This document shows positions 26,001-38,863 of a stretch of DNA of 64,000 nt, one piece after another (the first letter of the stretch is position 1; each line of letters starts with the position of its first letter). The notes beneath the pieces are model-generated. The model had not been told where the DNA came from and did no database searches. It saw nothing but the letters and a program-made list of their open reading frames with translations. This stretch comes from Ancylostoma caninum (taxonomy: Eukaryota > Nematoda > Chromadorea > Rhabditida > Ancylostomatidae): the NCBI GenBank assembly GCA_037903475.1, contig JBAJFG010000034.1, forward strand, positions 806,001-870,000. Direction: 5' to 3'. Both the position numbers and the translations under genes were made by a program.

Positions 26001-28131
26001 CAACACGATGACACCACCCTCCACTGTGTCGAGTTTTTTTTTTATGTTGGTATGCTTGAGAGTGTGACTACTCCAGCAAAGCGTTAACCCAAGGTAGAAT
26101 CCAATTGTCCATCAAATGCGCATTTGTAGGGGTCTCCTTTCATGTGTGCATAGTTGGCTGAATATTAAGGAATTTCCCTGCTTTCTCTTAAGAAATACAC
26201 TTGAACATTAGGCATATTTTGGTACAATTCGTCATGCTAGAATTTCCATCACGTAGTTGAGCAAACACATCTTTTTTCTAGGCTAAGATTCGACTTTTCA
26301 TTACATTTGGATTTAAGAAGTTTAAGAAGCCTCAAAGGCCCAATTCCAGCATGTCCAGAAAGGCTAAATTTGGTATACAAGGTTTGGGATCTCGTGTAGT
26401 CGCATTCCTAACAGATACAACTGATTTTGAATAATCTATTTTGGTTAGCTTAAAAATTCGAACGTTCAAACGAGAGAGCGCGCTGCAAGAATGATGAGAA
26501 CAGCTGTAGGTGTTTTTCTTCTTCGAATATTCGAATGCTCGATTCGGTCCATAAAATATTAATTCCCTCAATATTTGCTCTGGTTTCATTCATTTCCTAT
26601 GTGTCGAAAGCTGTTCGAGTTTGCATTACCTTTGATGATTCCAGTGTGATTCAGTTTGTTAGCTAATTTTAGCAAACTTTATGAATATTTCCCGGGACAA
26701 CATAGTTCATAGGACAATTTTGGCCTTAAGGACAGGTAGGTATCCAGCAAGTAGTCTACTCTGGGTCATGGACGGGGTAGCATCTTTTCTCCGCTCTGCT
26801 CCTTTCCAGAAATCGCCTCACCCTCTCCCCACCTTTAGGCCTTCAAAAACGACTATTCAGTCCAGCGTTGTACACTAGTTGTACATTCGTACCTGCTTAA
26901 CAGTTTTGACGGTATATAGTAATTTAGACGAAAAAACATGGGGGTGAACATGATGTAAAAATAATAATAAAAAATAAATAAGGTGTAAAAAAGTATGGAG
27001 AAATTATTTCGGAGCGCTGGTTCTGCACCAAACTTCGACATTTTGTCTTTTTACACCTTTTCAAATTCATAGGCTCTATCGTTGCTCCGATATTATTTTT
27101 CTATTTTGAAAAATCTATGTAATTACTATTGATTGTTGTTTTTGATTAACTTGTTGATTTTTATACAGTACATACATATCTCACTGAAGAAATCTTCCTC
27201 ACATCCACGATTTTTCCACTGCTTCCTGGACCACTTGTTTCATATTTCTATTATAATCTGTATTTTCCTGGTAGCCTGCCAGTAGTGCACATGGAATTGA
27301 CAAAGGAATAGATAAATAAATACTCAAGTGAGTAAAAAATAATGAGAATGCTTGGTTCACCCCTTCCAGGTATACTCCAGGAGTACTTCTCCAAATTGTC
27401 ACTGGACTCTCTGTGTCTTACCTACTTATTACTAGCCCCCCACCCCCTGCAAGAAGCATTTTCTTCCTGGATTTTTGTAAACTAACGATGAGGCCAATCA
27501 TCCTCACCTTTAATTTTTGTGGAGTGCTAGTTTCTCAAGGAAGATACATGTATATGTTATTCTAATTGAGTACAGTTAAGAGGCTTCTGTGCACTGCCAC
27601 TCCCTCACTCAAGACTATTCTTGCACCTCCTCTTGTCTACTTAGTAAATATTGTCATCAAAAAGTAAGGCTAAAGTATTTCCACAGCCTAAGGTTTTGAA
27701 ATTCAGCTGATTGCCGCCCATTACGTCTGGAAAAGTGCAATGTCGTCCTATATCCGGATAGGTAGAGTAACAATCATTCCTCCTCCAGTATACGTAGTCG
27801 TTTGTGTTTCTTCCTCACTTCGTGGTCTTATTTCTCATGAGAACCTCATCAGATTACCATAATCCCACGGAAGTTACTGCTTGGCTTTCGGCGATGAGCA
27901 GCCGTTCACCATGGTAACCGTTAACCGCTACGTTTCTAAACAAATTTCATCAACAACGACTCAGTCATGTTCGTGTTCGCCGAAAACACCTCCTCACTGC
28001 TTCAGTCTCCGCATTCTCTGAAGTCGCCTTACTTTTCGTTCTCGGTAAATTCACTTTCTCCTCTAATACTTAGATATCCTAGTGTTAAGGCGATGTGTCG
28101 GTAGTGACAAGCTGGGTAACCATTATAGCCA
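23031..28131. other. Intergenic stretch, no gene seen
   Basis: This is the upstream region of the TMEM164 gene. Long frames at 25249-25734 are produced by T-rich sequence and lack motifs. Short palindromic words of the form CGAATATTCG recur at about 23398 and 26525. No reliable exon was found. Confidence 0.4.
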
Positions 28132-31100
28132 ATGGCCGGCATCTGGTGGGACCTCGCTACTGGAGGAGTCAACCATTCGATCCAGGGTAATGGCGGAGAG
28201 GAGTGCATGATGGTGAGTAGTTAGCTTTCTTAGAGCAGTGAAAATTGTGGAGGGTAACGGGACTTCCGCAGGTTACACGTAAAGTTATAGTAAAGTTAAA
28301 GAGAGGTCGATGCTCGAAATAATTTCAAATACTTGCTAGCTGCTCTCTAGAAGGTTTACAGGATCGCTCTCTTATAATCACGGATTTATCGCTTAAACAG
28401 AGATGAAATTCCACAAACGTCGAGCTCAGGAACGAGCAAGGCAGGGGAGGGCTGTTGAAGAAGTTAAGCTACGATTTGAAAAACCCGGTTAGATGAATTA
28501 TTGAAAATTCATATTTCTGGACTGTCCCAATGAATGAACTGTTTGAATTTCTCCTTCTCTTCAAAAATCTGATGGATGAATCCTACAAACATTTGAATAT
28601 TTGAAAATTTCTTTGAACTTATTCGACTCGGCCACAAGTGTACCCTTAGCCACAGGGTCTGTACCTCATTCTTGAGATATTTTTGAAATCTTTTATTCAA
28701 GGCTACCTTTAATTTAAAATTTGATCTTCAGAAATAGGTTAGATCTTAACAACCAGAAAATTTGTTAGTTTTCACTCCTAGTATGTATTCAATTCTTCAT
28801 CGATTACACTTCAAGATATGCCATTAAAAACAAAAGAAAGCTGACCAGTACTTTGTATTAATTTTGAGAATGATTTGAGGGTAAACTGGGTAAAATTGGG
28901 TAAAATCCAATAAAGGGTCCAATAAAGAGCAGTAAAATGAAGAAATTGAGATTAAAAATTGAGATTTAGCTAAGGAAATTCAACAGATCAATATGTGCGA
29001 TTTTGTCTGAGACAGGGAAACAACTCATACCTCTTCTATGATTGGTGGAAAATTTCTACTCCTGGAATAGCTAACAGCATAACATCTCAAAATCCTCGAA
29101 AAAGTAGTCAACAGTTTTCTGAGCCGTGCAACCGCAGATGTCAATACCTTTCTTTTCCTGTTTTTCTGAATCCCAGTGAATTTTCCCGCTGGATGACCGG
29201 TTTTTTTTGTTTTTTTTTCCTCTGGTTGTTTTTGGGTATCCAGAACTTCTACGCTCCTTGTTGCAGTACTTACCGACATGGCAACGACTTTGCGAGACGG
29301 CACTCTTCGTTCCGCTAGCTGTGCGGACCGTTCTCAGCACGATACCAGCACTGGATTGTTCGTTCGCATCCAGACCCAAGAACGATTCCCGCTATGCTGT
29401 CCTGACTCTGTATAGCATCATTTTTGGAGCGGAACTCGCTTTTAAGATGATTTCTAAGTAAGATTTTCTTTGGCTGGTATTATTTTGGGGGTTATCTTTA
29501 AGGATTTCAGGACTGGTATTTTTCTTTTAAATCCATGCCATGTTACAACTGCTATGCAACTCGTACTATTAACTATGGACGCTAACGACAGGTGAATTGT
29601 TTGCTTTACTATTACCGAATACAAGCATAATTATAGAATAATCTGGAATCAGTTATTTGGAAGGACATACTGGAGCTCTAACAGTGTAGTAGTAATCAAA
29701 GTAGGAGAATAGTAGGCCATTTCTACTGCTCTACAATATGTAAATGCTGGAAAACGTCCTGGATAGCAAGTATAACCAAGTTAGTCCTTTATCTAAGATA
29801 AGACCTTTACTTAACAGACTGTAGAGCTTGCATTTTACTACTGGTACCATGTGAGCAGTACTACTCAATTCTACTTAGAGCCTTTTCCCTGGTTGAAGCC
29901 TGTTCAGCACGATTTATCCAGGAAATTTCAAATAATTACGGGAAAAAGTCACATGATTCTCTCCCTATTATCTTGTTTTAATGCACTGATATATTTTTGA
30001 TGATAAAAAAACTGGATACTATGGACAGGATTTTCTTCTTTAGCGCAACTTGTTTCTTTGGTAATATAATGCATTAAAAATAGAAGGAAAATAAATTGAT
30101 GTTTTTATTATGTAGCCCCGATTTTCCAGCCCTACCAGTTACAATAATAGAATCACATCTGAAAAACAATTACTGCAGCAGGTCTCTATATGATTGTTTT
30201 CCCCCATAAATAACATTCTGCTGAGAGCTGGGAGCTAGGAGTTTTCTAGAGATCGGAGCTGGGATCCTGAATTTTTCCATCATGGTGCTTTAATAGGGTT
30301 TTAGGCGCTACTCCCGGTTTTCAAGCTAAGAGAAATCACCCACTCGCTCCTAAAGCTAGGAGGATTTCAAGGATTGAAAAGAGTTTAACCTCTAATAAGT
30401 AACAGAAAGTACAAAACTACTGTTTGAAGTATTCCTACGGGGATCCCCACTGGCGAATAGTATGAATATGTATTTTTTTAATACTTTTCGATGCTGATGA
30501 GAATATAGGGTGAATTCCAAAGATTTATCCTGAAAACTTTCGGAACCACTTAACAGAATGCTTATTGCTTTTTCGCTCATAATTAACGTTCAATCTTCCT
30601 GTGGAAATACAATCTTCCGCAGAAATTTTGTTCCTCTTCACATTCATGTGCTAGGCGTGAAGGTTTATGCTTTTTCGGATAATCATTTCGGGAAATGAAT
30701 TCACAAAAAATCCTAGTTGTACTCGTGGAGAACGTTCTTCAACGAGAGTAGCTAAATAATCCAGGTGTTTTCTTGATTCCCTAAGAATTTAGAAGACATC
30801 TAGGAGAACCTGGAAGCAGTCAACATATATTCCTGTGATTGCCCACTTTTAATCAAAGTACATTACAGAAGAGCGTGTTTTCTATTTCGTCTGAACATGT
30901 ACTTCATGCCAGGAGCTTTCTTCGCACTCGCATTTCCAATCCTTAACACGAGAACTGTGAGTCACTTCCTGGTAGAACTCATCTCACTCAAGCCATTTTC
31001 CTGGAAAACTTGTCTTTCAGCTTCCTGGCGAGGTTTTCGTCTACTACGCGCAGCACCTGGCCATCATACTCGTTCCAGTTTACCTAATGTATTTAAGAGG

Positions 31101-33947
31101 TTAGTCAGTGATTTGAGCGAAATGGCGTCGCAATTCACTTAGCACACGTCTCCCGATGCAAATTGGGAGACGTTTGTCCGGCGAAGTCGTCGGATGCAAT
31201 TTCCGCTCGGCTCGTCAATGGCAAAGAATGCTGCGAGCAATGAAGCGAAAAGACGAAAATAGGAAACGTCGCTGTCTGTCCGGACTCGATTTCGATGTTT
31301 AGGAGCGTTTGAGCCCGAGAAGGCTGGCGACTACACATGGACTGCTTTTGGATTGTGCGTCTTTCTTCTTTACCACTTCATCGTCCTTCAAGGAATGGCG
31401 ATGGTGACGTTCTTTACATCAGCCAAGTTCTATGCACGAGAAAGAATGAATAGTTGAAAAAATAATCCATTCAATTTCGAAAATTCCGAAAATTGCTGGA
31501 AAAGCTACTGAGAGTCATAAAGAATTTTTCGGGATCAGATTCAATCTTGTTCTTTTTAACTTCTTTCTACTGTTCAAGTCATTCGGAGTTTTTCGGATCC
31601 ATAATTAGCGAAGAGGGGGGAAACAAAGGTGAAATAATGCTTTGGCAAGCATTTCCATGATTTTCTGGAATTAATTTTTCGTCGGTGCTGGGCACATGGC
31701 TTGGATGTACACTACGTCCAAGTGGCAGTGATAACTAAATTCCTGGGGAGGTAGTTGCTTCACCAAATATGTAATTCTGAGGAGAAATCAAAGAAAGTTA
31801 CGTAGATATGTAGTTCCTTACCACGCAAAATTATGATAGAAAGAGTACATTGAATCAAAAATCAAATAGCCACTCTATGTGACAAATATTCCATGTTTTT
31901 CTCACCTTAATAAATCTGTGAAACTTGCAAGCAAGCTGGTTCAATGTTCGGTCCTTATGGGGTGACATTTTTTTTCTGGAAGTTTCCACAGAGCACTGAC
32001 GTCATGCGCTTGTCGCTCTGGAACTTCCGCTGATGTTTTGAGAATTTCCTGAAGGTTTTCAAGCTGGGAAACTTGCTTGAGCTGCTAATAACTTTCTCTG
32101 ATCGTCACAATCCTATGCAGAGACGCAAAAAGTAAGCTTGGGGAAGGCCTGCGATAGTTCCGCTATTGTTTCCGTGACGTTCACATGGCTCGTTTTGAAA
32201 AAAAAAACCCTTGTTATGCCATTATTATTGATGACGTGAGTAATAATGGAGGTTTTTTTTTGGCACAGAACACTTTGGTTTTGGCTGAATATCACGCACT
32301 TATTAACACGCTAACTATCTTGTTTCGCTGCCAGGAAAATGGATACCAACAAAGCACATAATTCTGGCTTCCAAGCCAAATAAAACGCTAGAAAATTGGC
32401 GGTTGCTTCCCAAAGAAAAGTGAAATTTTAGACGTGTGTGGCTTTACTTTGAAGGCAAAAGTCAAGTAGAAGTGGGCTGAGGGGCCGGAAAAAGGAGCAA
32501 AACCCATTGGAAGAGAATGAGGATTTACAACGCTGTTATTCAAGGCAAATTTGATGTACTCTTCCAGACCACAATAATTTAATGTTACGAAGATGTACAA
32601 TAACTTGGAGTTACGTAGTTTTTTTTTGTTAGCATTCACAAATTTGAATAGCGCATGCATTATATGTGTATCTGTTTCCGGACTACTTCCGGGAAAGTTA
32701 TCGCAGCAACTCCTAACGTAACGGAAATTCGCATTTAGTAGTTCAAGACCTTTTCTACTTTGCTTTATTTTCTGAGCATTATCAATATAAGAAGATTTTT
32801 CTTCGAATAACCAACAATTTTCTGAATGGGCTCCTTGAAAAATCTTGTATAAATCGGTGAATATCACTAACATCAGTAAACTTCACGAAAATATTTTTAG
32901 AACGATATACAAATAGAATGACGTAGGACGCAAAGTTTGAGAAAAAGATCTTCATTCATTTTTTTTGCAGTAATCCGGTTTCAGAGCTTGACCTGGGGCC
33001 TGGCACCGGATTCATCATCGAGATTAACCGGGGTAAAAATGCTGGTGCTCTTGTTGATGCTAGGTAAATGTGTATGGTGTTCACCCGTTCACCTTGGGTA
33101 ATCTCAGTGATGAATACGGCCCCTGGATGCGTCATCAAGATTACTCTGGGTTAATTGACACTTCTGTTAGCTATAGGCAAATATGGAGTGTGTCAACACA
33201 TTTACCCGGGGTAAGCGAAGTGGTGCATGCGGTCGAGAGTCACGTGTAGGTGAACATGCATCGGTTGATGGCTACCAGGTAAAGGGTGAATTTGGGTGCG
33301 TTAAAACGCTTTGCGTGGGTAATCTCGATGATGCATCCGGGCCCGGAAGGGCGATCAATCCCAGATAAGGGCCGTTTTAAAATTTCTGGTGGATTCTAGC
33401 GATGAGACCATAACACAAAGATGAACTTGGAGAAGGATCTACATGAGATTCCGTCAAAACTCTAGCTCATAGCTTAATATCACTTCAGTACTTGGAGATT
33501 TTACGGAATTTTTGATGAAAGTTTCGTTTCCTGAACGTGAATCAGGGGAAAAGTGGTAGAAATAACTATTATACCTTAACGGTGTTGCGACATTAACAAA
33601 TTCCTGCACAGAGTAATTTTCTGAAGGAATCAATTTCTAATAATGGTTACTAGCCCCTCCAATCAAGCATTCACATTATTTGAATTTTATAACAATTTTT
33701 TCGTTCTAGCAACGGTGAAAACAGCATTTCAAGTACTTTTTTTCAGTATTCACGGGTGAACCTTAACAACATCATGTGTCCGGCGGTGTCGGATCCATTC
33801 CAGTCGAGGGCGTATCGGATAATTGCCGTCGCACATCAGTTCCTTCTCATTCCTATAATCTCAAAGACTTATTCGGCTATCGCTTACTGTGTCATTGAAA
33901 TCTGTAACAGTTTGTATCCAGACAAAGACGACGAGAAGAATGAATGA
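28132..33947 (+). CDS. tmem164: TMEM164-family transmembrane acyltransferase, complete
   Basis: Seven exons in one frame: 28132-28212, 29267-29457, 29511-29591, 30869-30956, 31021-31099, 31303-31403 and 33747-33947, giving 273 residues (human about 297). N-terminal GGVNHSIQGNGGEEC, then hydrophobic segments, LLNPCH (Cys100), AFPILNTR, VYYAQH (His159), TPA-less loop AFEPEKAGDY, LLYHFIVLQ, and the C-terminal NLNNIMCPAVSDPF match the human protein block by block, as I remember it. TMEM164 is reported to be a membrane acyltransferase acting on ether phospholipids, with a Cys/His pair corresponding to Cys100 and His159 here. The last intron is 2.3 kb and carries a palindromic element and an antisense frame. 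The protein has about six to seven membrane segments. Function is inferred from the family. Confidence 0.93.
32388..32873 (-). CDS. Uninterrupted 161-codon frame inside a TMEM164 intron, unknown
   Basis: It starts MLVIFTDLYKIF and ends FGKQPPIF, with no stop for 161 codons in AT-rich DNA. Composition is mixed and protein-like (for example DTHIMHALFKFVNANKKK in the middle, Cys at several places), but I recognise no domain, signal peptide or membrane segment. It lies antisense within the last TMEM164 intron (31404-33746). It may be a nested gene, a piece of one, or chance. Confidence 0.3.
   Translation of the reverse strand: MLVIFTDLYKIFQGAHSENCWLFEEKSSYIDNAQKIKQSRKGLELLNANFRYVRSCCDNFPGSSPETDTHIMHALFKFVNANKKKLRNSKLLYIFVTLNYCGLEEYIKFALNNSVVNPHSLPMGFAPFSGPSAHFYLTFAFKVKPHTSKISLFFGKQPPIF
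32986..33352. mobile_element. Palindromic element within the TMEM164 intron
   Basis: The left end carries CGGATTCATCATCGAGATTA and the right end GTAATCTCGATGATGCATCCG, inverted complements with one or two mismatches. Two further copies of the core word lie inside, one at about 33095 (GGGTAATCTCAGTGATGAAT) and one inverted at about 33130. Related words occur at about 24700 and 38330, so it belongs to a dispersed family. Confidence 0.6.
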
Positions 33948-33973
33948 TCGTTGAGTTAGGATATTAGGATGCT

Positions 33974-34297
33974 TTATTTAATACAGTAACATCTAGAGTA
34001 CTCTTCCAAAGCAATTGTGATATTGTGAACCACACTGGTCGATTCATAGCTTCCGATGCCATCTGTAGCAGCTGTGATATTCAGACAACAGTTCAGTCGA
34101 CGTTCTAGTGATATGTGTAAAGTTCTAGGTAGCTTACTTACGGTTGTGATATGTACAACATAAAATGTCGTGCGCGGTAGTAGCGACGGGGCAGTGTAGA
34201 ATTCGGGCTCTATCAATCCAGAATATCTCCCCTCTGGAAAGAAGAAAAAAACCTCCGTTAATGGCACTTCATTGCTTGTCATAATGGTAATACTCAT
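33974..34297 (-). CDS. Possible exons of an unknown minus-strand gene
   Basis: A 107-codon frame is open here and includes two stretches with splice-like borders. The first starts after TTCTTTCCAG near 34236, reads GLIEPEFYTAPSLLPRTTF and reaches a GTAAGT donor near 34138. The second starts after TATCACAG near 34068 and reads TDGIGSYESTSVVHNITIAL to a stop at 33974. I recognise no family. It faces the 3' end of TMEM164 and overlaps its likely 3' UTR. Possible upstream pieces near 34500 and 34850 could not be joined reliably. Confidence 0.3.
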   Translation of the reverse strand: MSITIMTSNEVPLTEVFFFFPEGRYSGLIEPEFYTAPSLLPRTTFYVVHITTVSKLPRTLHISLERRLNCCLNITAATDGIGSYESTSVVHNITIALEEYSRCYCIK

Positions 34298-34353
34298 GAC
34301 CTCTGCTATCTATTGTCTTTTTGTTCTTTCTCTTTCTAAGATATATGTATGTC

Positions 34354-34359
34354 AATAAA
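34354..34359 (+). terminator. AATAAA poly(A) signal, possibly for TMEM164
   Basis: The first plus-strand AATAAA after the TMEM164 stop at 33947, giving a 3' UTR of about 420 bases. No closer signal was seen. Confidence 0.45.
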
Positions 34360-36800
34360 GAGATGCTTTCCATTTTTAACTTTAACTTTGTTGTACTTTA
34401 CCTTGGCTGCTACATCCAGAAGACCGAATAAAGACGGAGCAGGAACACAACAGAGCAAACTTTGTGTGGAAATGTAGAATCAAGGGACAGCAAATACGAG
34501 AAATCCGTGAAACCGTCTGGAAAAAGGAAGGAAACCGAAAGACATCAGCTAAAACCAGTCCAGGAACGTACATCTTATGTGAATATTCCAGTGAAAGAGA
34601 CGATTAGGTGGTTTTCCAGAAGCAAAACTTCCATTGGGTACAGGCGGTTAAGAAATGAGTCGGTATTGGTGCATTTTTACGTAAAGAGATTAGAGAGGCC
34701 TTTGGCAAGTCGTGCATGTTCAAGCGTGTTAGTCACAGTGATTTTTAACTGCTTAACATATTAGAAAGGGTCCCAGAAATGAAGTGGGAGTACGTGGAGC
34801 ACATGCCTCCGATAAGTGGCATACCCTCCCCGATGAATGGCCTGTAAGCTCCTGGACCACCCACAGTGCTGACAGACGGATATGAGCAGTCTAAGCCAAC
34901 AGCTAGAGAGTGATATAGTGATTGGTATAGTAGATAAACATAGAAGCAATTTTTGGTCAGTACGATATTAGAATATATTGCTTCCACTCAACGTAGGAAC
35001 TGAAGGCTCCACATCATGAGAATGTACCTGTTTATCTGTAGGTGGGTTGTATGGCTCATTTGCATCATCCGCTGCCTATTACTGAGGAGATAATGTTGTT
35101 AAAACTCGTCGTAAAACTATCCAAAGTTGCTGTAGTGTGTTTCACCGGGGAAAATAGTTGTGGAGATATTAGAGGAAGAGAGAATGCGAGAAATGCAGAC
35201 CTTGGCACAAATACTCAACTATCGTCGCTTTTGAAACGGACTATATAACCATTTCCTCTGGAAATGAATCTTCGATCGAGGTACCAAGATTTAGACGTTT
35301 GGTGAGAAAAACGTCGAAAAACGGTTTTTCCCTTTCAGAATTTCACAATTTGGCTCAAATCCTAGGAAAACTCTTAATTTAATATGCCATGCTATTTTGT
35401 TCACACAATTAGAAGTGCTACGCGAAATGCTTTTACAAGGCGAAGAATTTCTCTTCACATGTCATGGATTCTACGGTTATCCGAGAATGCTCCCTATAAA
35501 ACATGGATCAAGAGTTGAAGGATATGAAATGAAGCAACGGAAGTGCATAAGTGGATGAGTTTTTCAGCGAATTTCTCACGCAGGCTTAACGCTGCTGTTG
35601 CATCGATCAAGCAAATTACTATTATTCACAACTCATGCATGGCATGCTTTGATGAGTAATTTTACAAAAAAAATGTTATGAATATTTATATTTTGCTAGA
35701 AGAGTTCATTGGCTGGTTGTGCTTGATTTGCTCTCGTCCCGCGGTGTTTCTGTTCTTCCTTTGCACTTTTGTGTCCAACGCTGTTCTTTGTTGTAATGGA
35801 TTCTTGTTCCACAATTTCGCTCATAATGACGCTTCCAAGAATTTACAAATCCTATTCTGAGTCGAGTGATCGCAGATTTTTACTGAAGAGAAGCTTGCTA
35901 CATACATACAATGATGGCCTATGTCATGGTAAAAAAGTTGACTTGCGTGTTGGGATTTGTGGATAATCTTGCTAAAGCATCCTTCCCGTTGATCAAGAGA
36001 AGAACTATTCATGAATAAGAATTGCTGTATTTCTCAGCACTTCCCTCCGCTTAGTATGACAAGTCTCTCGAATGAAATCTAGCTTTTTTCTCTGGAGGGT
36101 ACCATCAATTCTGGATTTTAAGGTAGGTTACAACCTCTCAAAAAATATTCGCGGATTCCTGTGCTGGTTACGTTTGCTGAGATATGAAATATTTCTGCAG
36201 AATCATGGATAAGAACTCCTGGATGGTCTCAAATCTCTACTTCTCTCTTCCTGCATGGCGTAGTTCGGCGCTGTACTGGAAAAATCCACGAGAAAGCACC
36301 CGATGGAATCAAAAAGATTTGATAGAGTTCTCGCACACAATGGGTTTATCTTCATCTTTGACTGCTTTCCGGCAGGTCCATTGCCACCTAATTCTGGATT
36401 TGCTTAATCTAGTGGCTTAATTACACAAGTTTGACAACAAGTAAACCGCAGACCACGAAGGTGCGGTAGAAAGCAAAGTCCGTGCGGTGAACACCATAGA
36501 ACTGAGCTAGTAGCCTTCATTAGCAGCCTTCATCTCCAGCAATTTTAGTTGTTTTTCGGAATAATATGGCCCTCCCTCACTATTTATGGCTTCTGGAGAA
36601 AGTCATATTCTGTATCAAGCTCTCGCATAGTACTAGGAGCTTAACAAAAATTATACATACTTTCTTCTTCCTTTTTTATGGCTGCGCTAAAAGGTCTGAA
36701 GTAATTTTCATTCAACTACGTATAGTCTACAACTGTAGTCTAGTTCAACAATAGGTAAACTACTTTGGAGTCCAAGGAAATTTTGAGGAAGTTTCGGTAG
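34360..36800. other. Intergenic stretch, no gene supported
   Basis: A minus-strand frame at 34745-34987 contains GGPGAYRPFIGEGMPLIGG, which looks protein-like, but no neighbouring exon or family was found. Other frames (35042-35248, 35678-35860, 36184-36420) have no recognisable motif. Confidence 0.35.
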
Positions 36801-37246
36801 TTAAAGGCAGCACACACGCTGAAAAAAGTTCTCCTCCTTTTGTGCTTATTTTAAAGGTGCCATCAGTTGGAGCGTAACTGCAAAAGGAATAACTCCGAAT
36901 CGTGCAGTTACTCGAGTAATAAAACTCGTACGCATGTACAAATGCGCCCGCCATGCTCAACCCCGCCCCATTCTCTTTGATCGTGTGCGGCTGTATTTCT
37001 CAGCTGATACAGGATCGATCAGTATTTTCGGATAGCGGTGATCCTTTCCGCACCTCGGCGGTCGCAGCCATCTCACGCGATAGATCTCGTACAAATGGGC
37101 ATGTATTGGCGAATTACAACATAGTATTTCTTGCAAACGTAGCCTTTTTTGATGGTCTTTCCTCTACTATGGGCACAAGAGTAGCCTCCAGAGGAGAATT
37201 TCGGGAAAAAATCGAGGACGTTTTTTATCGTGAGTGCTGTCTTTAA
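36801..37246. mobile_element. TTAA-flanked MITE, copy 2
   Basis: The left end TTAAAGGCAGCACACACG and the right end CGTGAGTGCTGTCTTTAA are inverted complements with two mismatches, 446 bp apart. Terminal TTAA and the GGCAGC core match the copy at 14669-15436. No transposase is present. Confidence 0.82.
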
Positions 37247-38863
37247 GTCAATGTTGGTAAACAACTAGTTTAAACTAGTTTCAATAGGCAGTTTTCGGAA
37301 GAATATATCCTGGAACCCAAATTTAGCCAAATAAAGCCAGCCGGAAAAGAGTCTATTATCTTAATGCTTTGCAAGCTACCATTTTCGTTCTTTTTCCGGG
37401 CCTGCTCACGTCATAGACAAAGTTACTTTTAGGAGTAGTACTAATGTAAAGATGCTTTCAAGAGCCTCGATGTTTCGTTCTCATTACTATGGTTTTTACC
37501 ACTCCCATGGAGTTCTTCACCTATTTGCCTTCCTGCACTATTCTATATTGGCTTCAACATGTTCTGTTGTAGCCATCTCTTGCCAGCGCTATGTGGACCA
37601 CCCAGAAGTAAAGTAAAACATTTTCATCCTCGTGGCTCAACTGCACTTTTCATTGAAAGCTGACCTCGAAGGGTGTCAGGAAATTTTATCGCCGATTACA
37701 ACATCAGGAAGGCGAGAGGAAATCGGCGGCGTCATACGACACCCACATCCCATTCGATCTTAACAAAATTTGCTTCTTTTCTCTTTTCACGGATCCCAGC
37801 GGCTGGAACTAACGACTATTCCAGAGGTCGCTCCATGTCGAGCCAGCCCATATCCTTGCATTCCATAGTTACCAGGATGAGCTGCAATCGTGCGTAGATG
37901 CTGTAACAGCAACTCGCTGATCATATCCCTCTCATACACGTCGTTTTGCCACCTGTTGCTCTGAAATCCGCCTCAAAACCGATGACTTATTGCTTGTCTC
38001 GTTGACGTATTGTGTGCGATGATGACACATTGTCGAACACCGCCAGCAAACATATGATCTTCGCTGTAAGTTACCAGTAGTACTCGTAGAACCTATTCGT
38101 ATCTCCATTTAGATGTGGATCATCCCGCTATGAGATTTGTGTTTTTGCTTTACGGTGGGTTTTATTCACATTTCTTTGAACTATTAGTTTGTCAGGATAA
38201 TGGTAGTAGAGCCGAGGGCTCGAATGTAATTTCATACTCATGGGTATGGTTACCCATGAGCAGAAACTGAGTATAGGCAACACCCGGGCGGGTGAACATG
38301 CTGATGGGTAGTTAACACGTTGACCATTTGTAATCTCAATGATGAATCCAAGCCGAGGAAGTCCTGCATATCGTGAGCTCTTGAGCGAAGATTTTGTATA
38401 CGTTACAATATGGTTAGCGATAGAAATATTCATAGAAGCAAAAAGAGTTGTAAGAACGTTTTGCCGTTTTTTCCTTAATTAGCTCAGCCTTTCTCTAGCG
38501 GAGAGATTTCTTTAAAAAAAAACTAGGAAATTCATAATTAAGGGGAAGGGCTGAAATACATATATGTTTCCCAAGCGGATTTCACCCCTCAATTTTGAGC
38601 AAAATTAAAACTCGTATTTCAAATATTCTTCTGAAACGAGTGACCTCAGAAGCCGGCCGTAATAAGAAATCCATGTAAATTACGTACATCTGATCATGAG
38701 ACAGCATAATGAGGCTGTAACAACATCCGTAGCATTTCTGGCTCTCTTTCAGCGCTTGTTTCGCTTTTTTCCACTGTTTCCGGCAGAGAAGAACTCTCAC
38801 AATTTTCACACGTTTTCGATTTAAAGTCTGCAGCATTTATTCCTTCCAGTTGTGGTGGCGACC
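37247..38863. other. Intergenic stretch, no gene seen
   Basis: Short frames only. At about 38300-38360 there is a word GTAATCTCAATGATGAATCC related to the palindromic element at 32986-33352. Confidence 0.4.

Noticed and set aside
32986..33352. Considered as a CRISPR-like array because one word recurs four times
   Set aside because: Copies alternate in orientation, spacing is irregular, and the genome is eukaryotic.
34745..34987. Minus-strand frame with GGPGAYRPFIGEGMPLIGGM, considered as a metalloprotease piece
   Set aside because: No zinc-binding HExxH motif on that strand nearby and no joinable exons.
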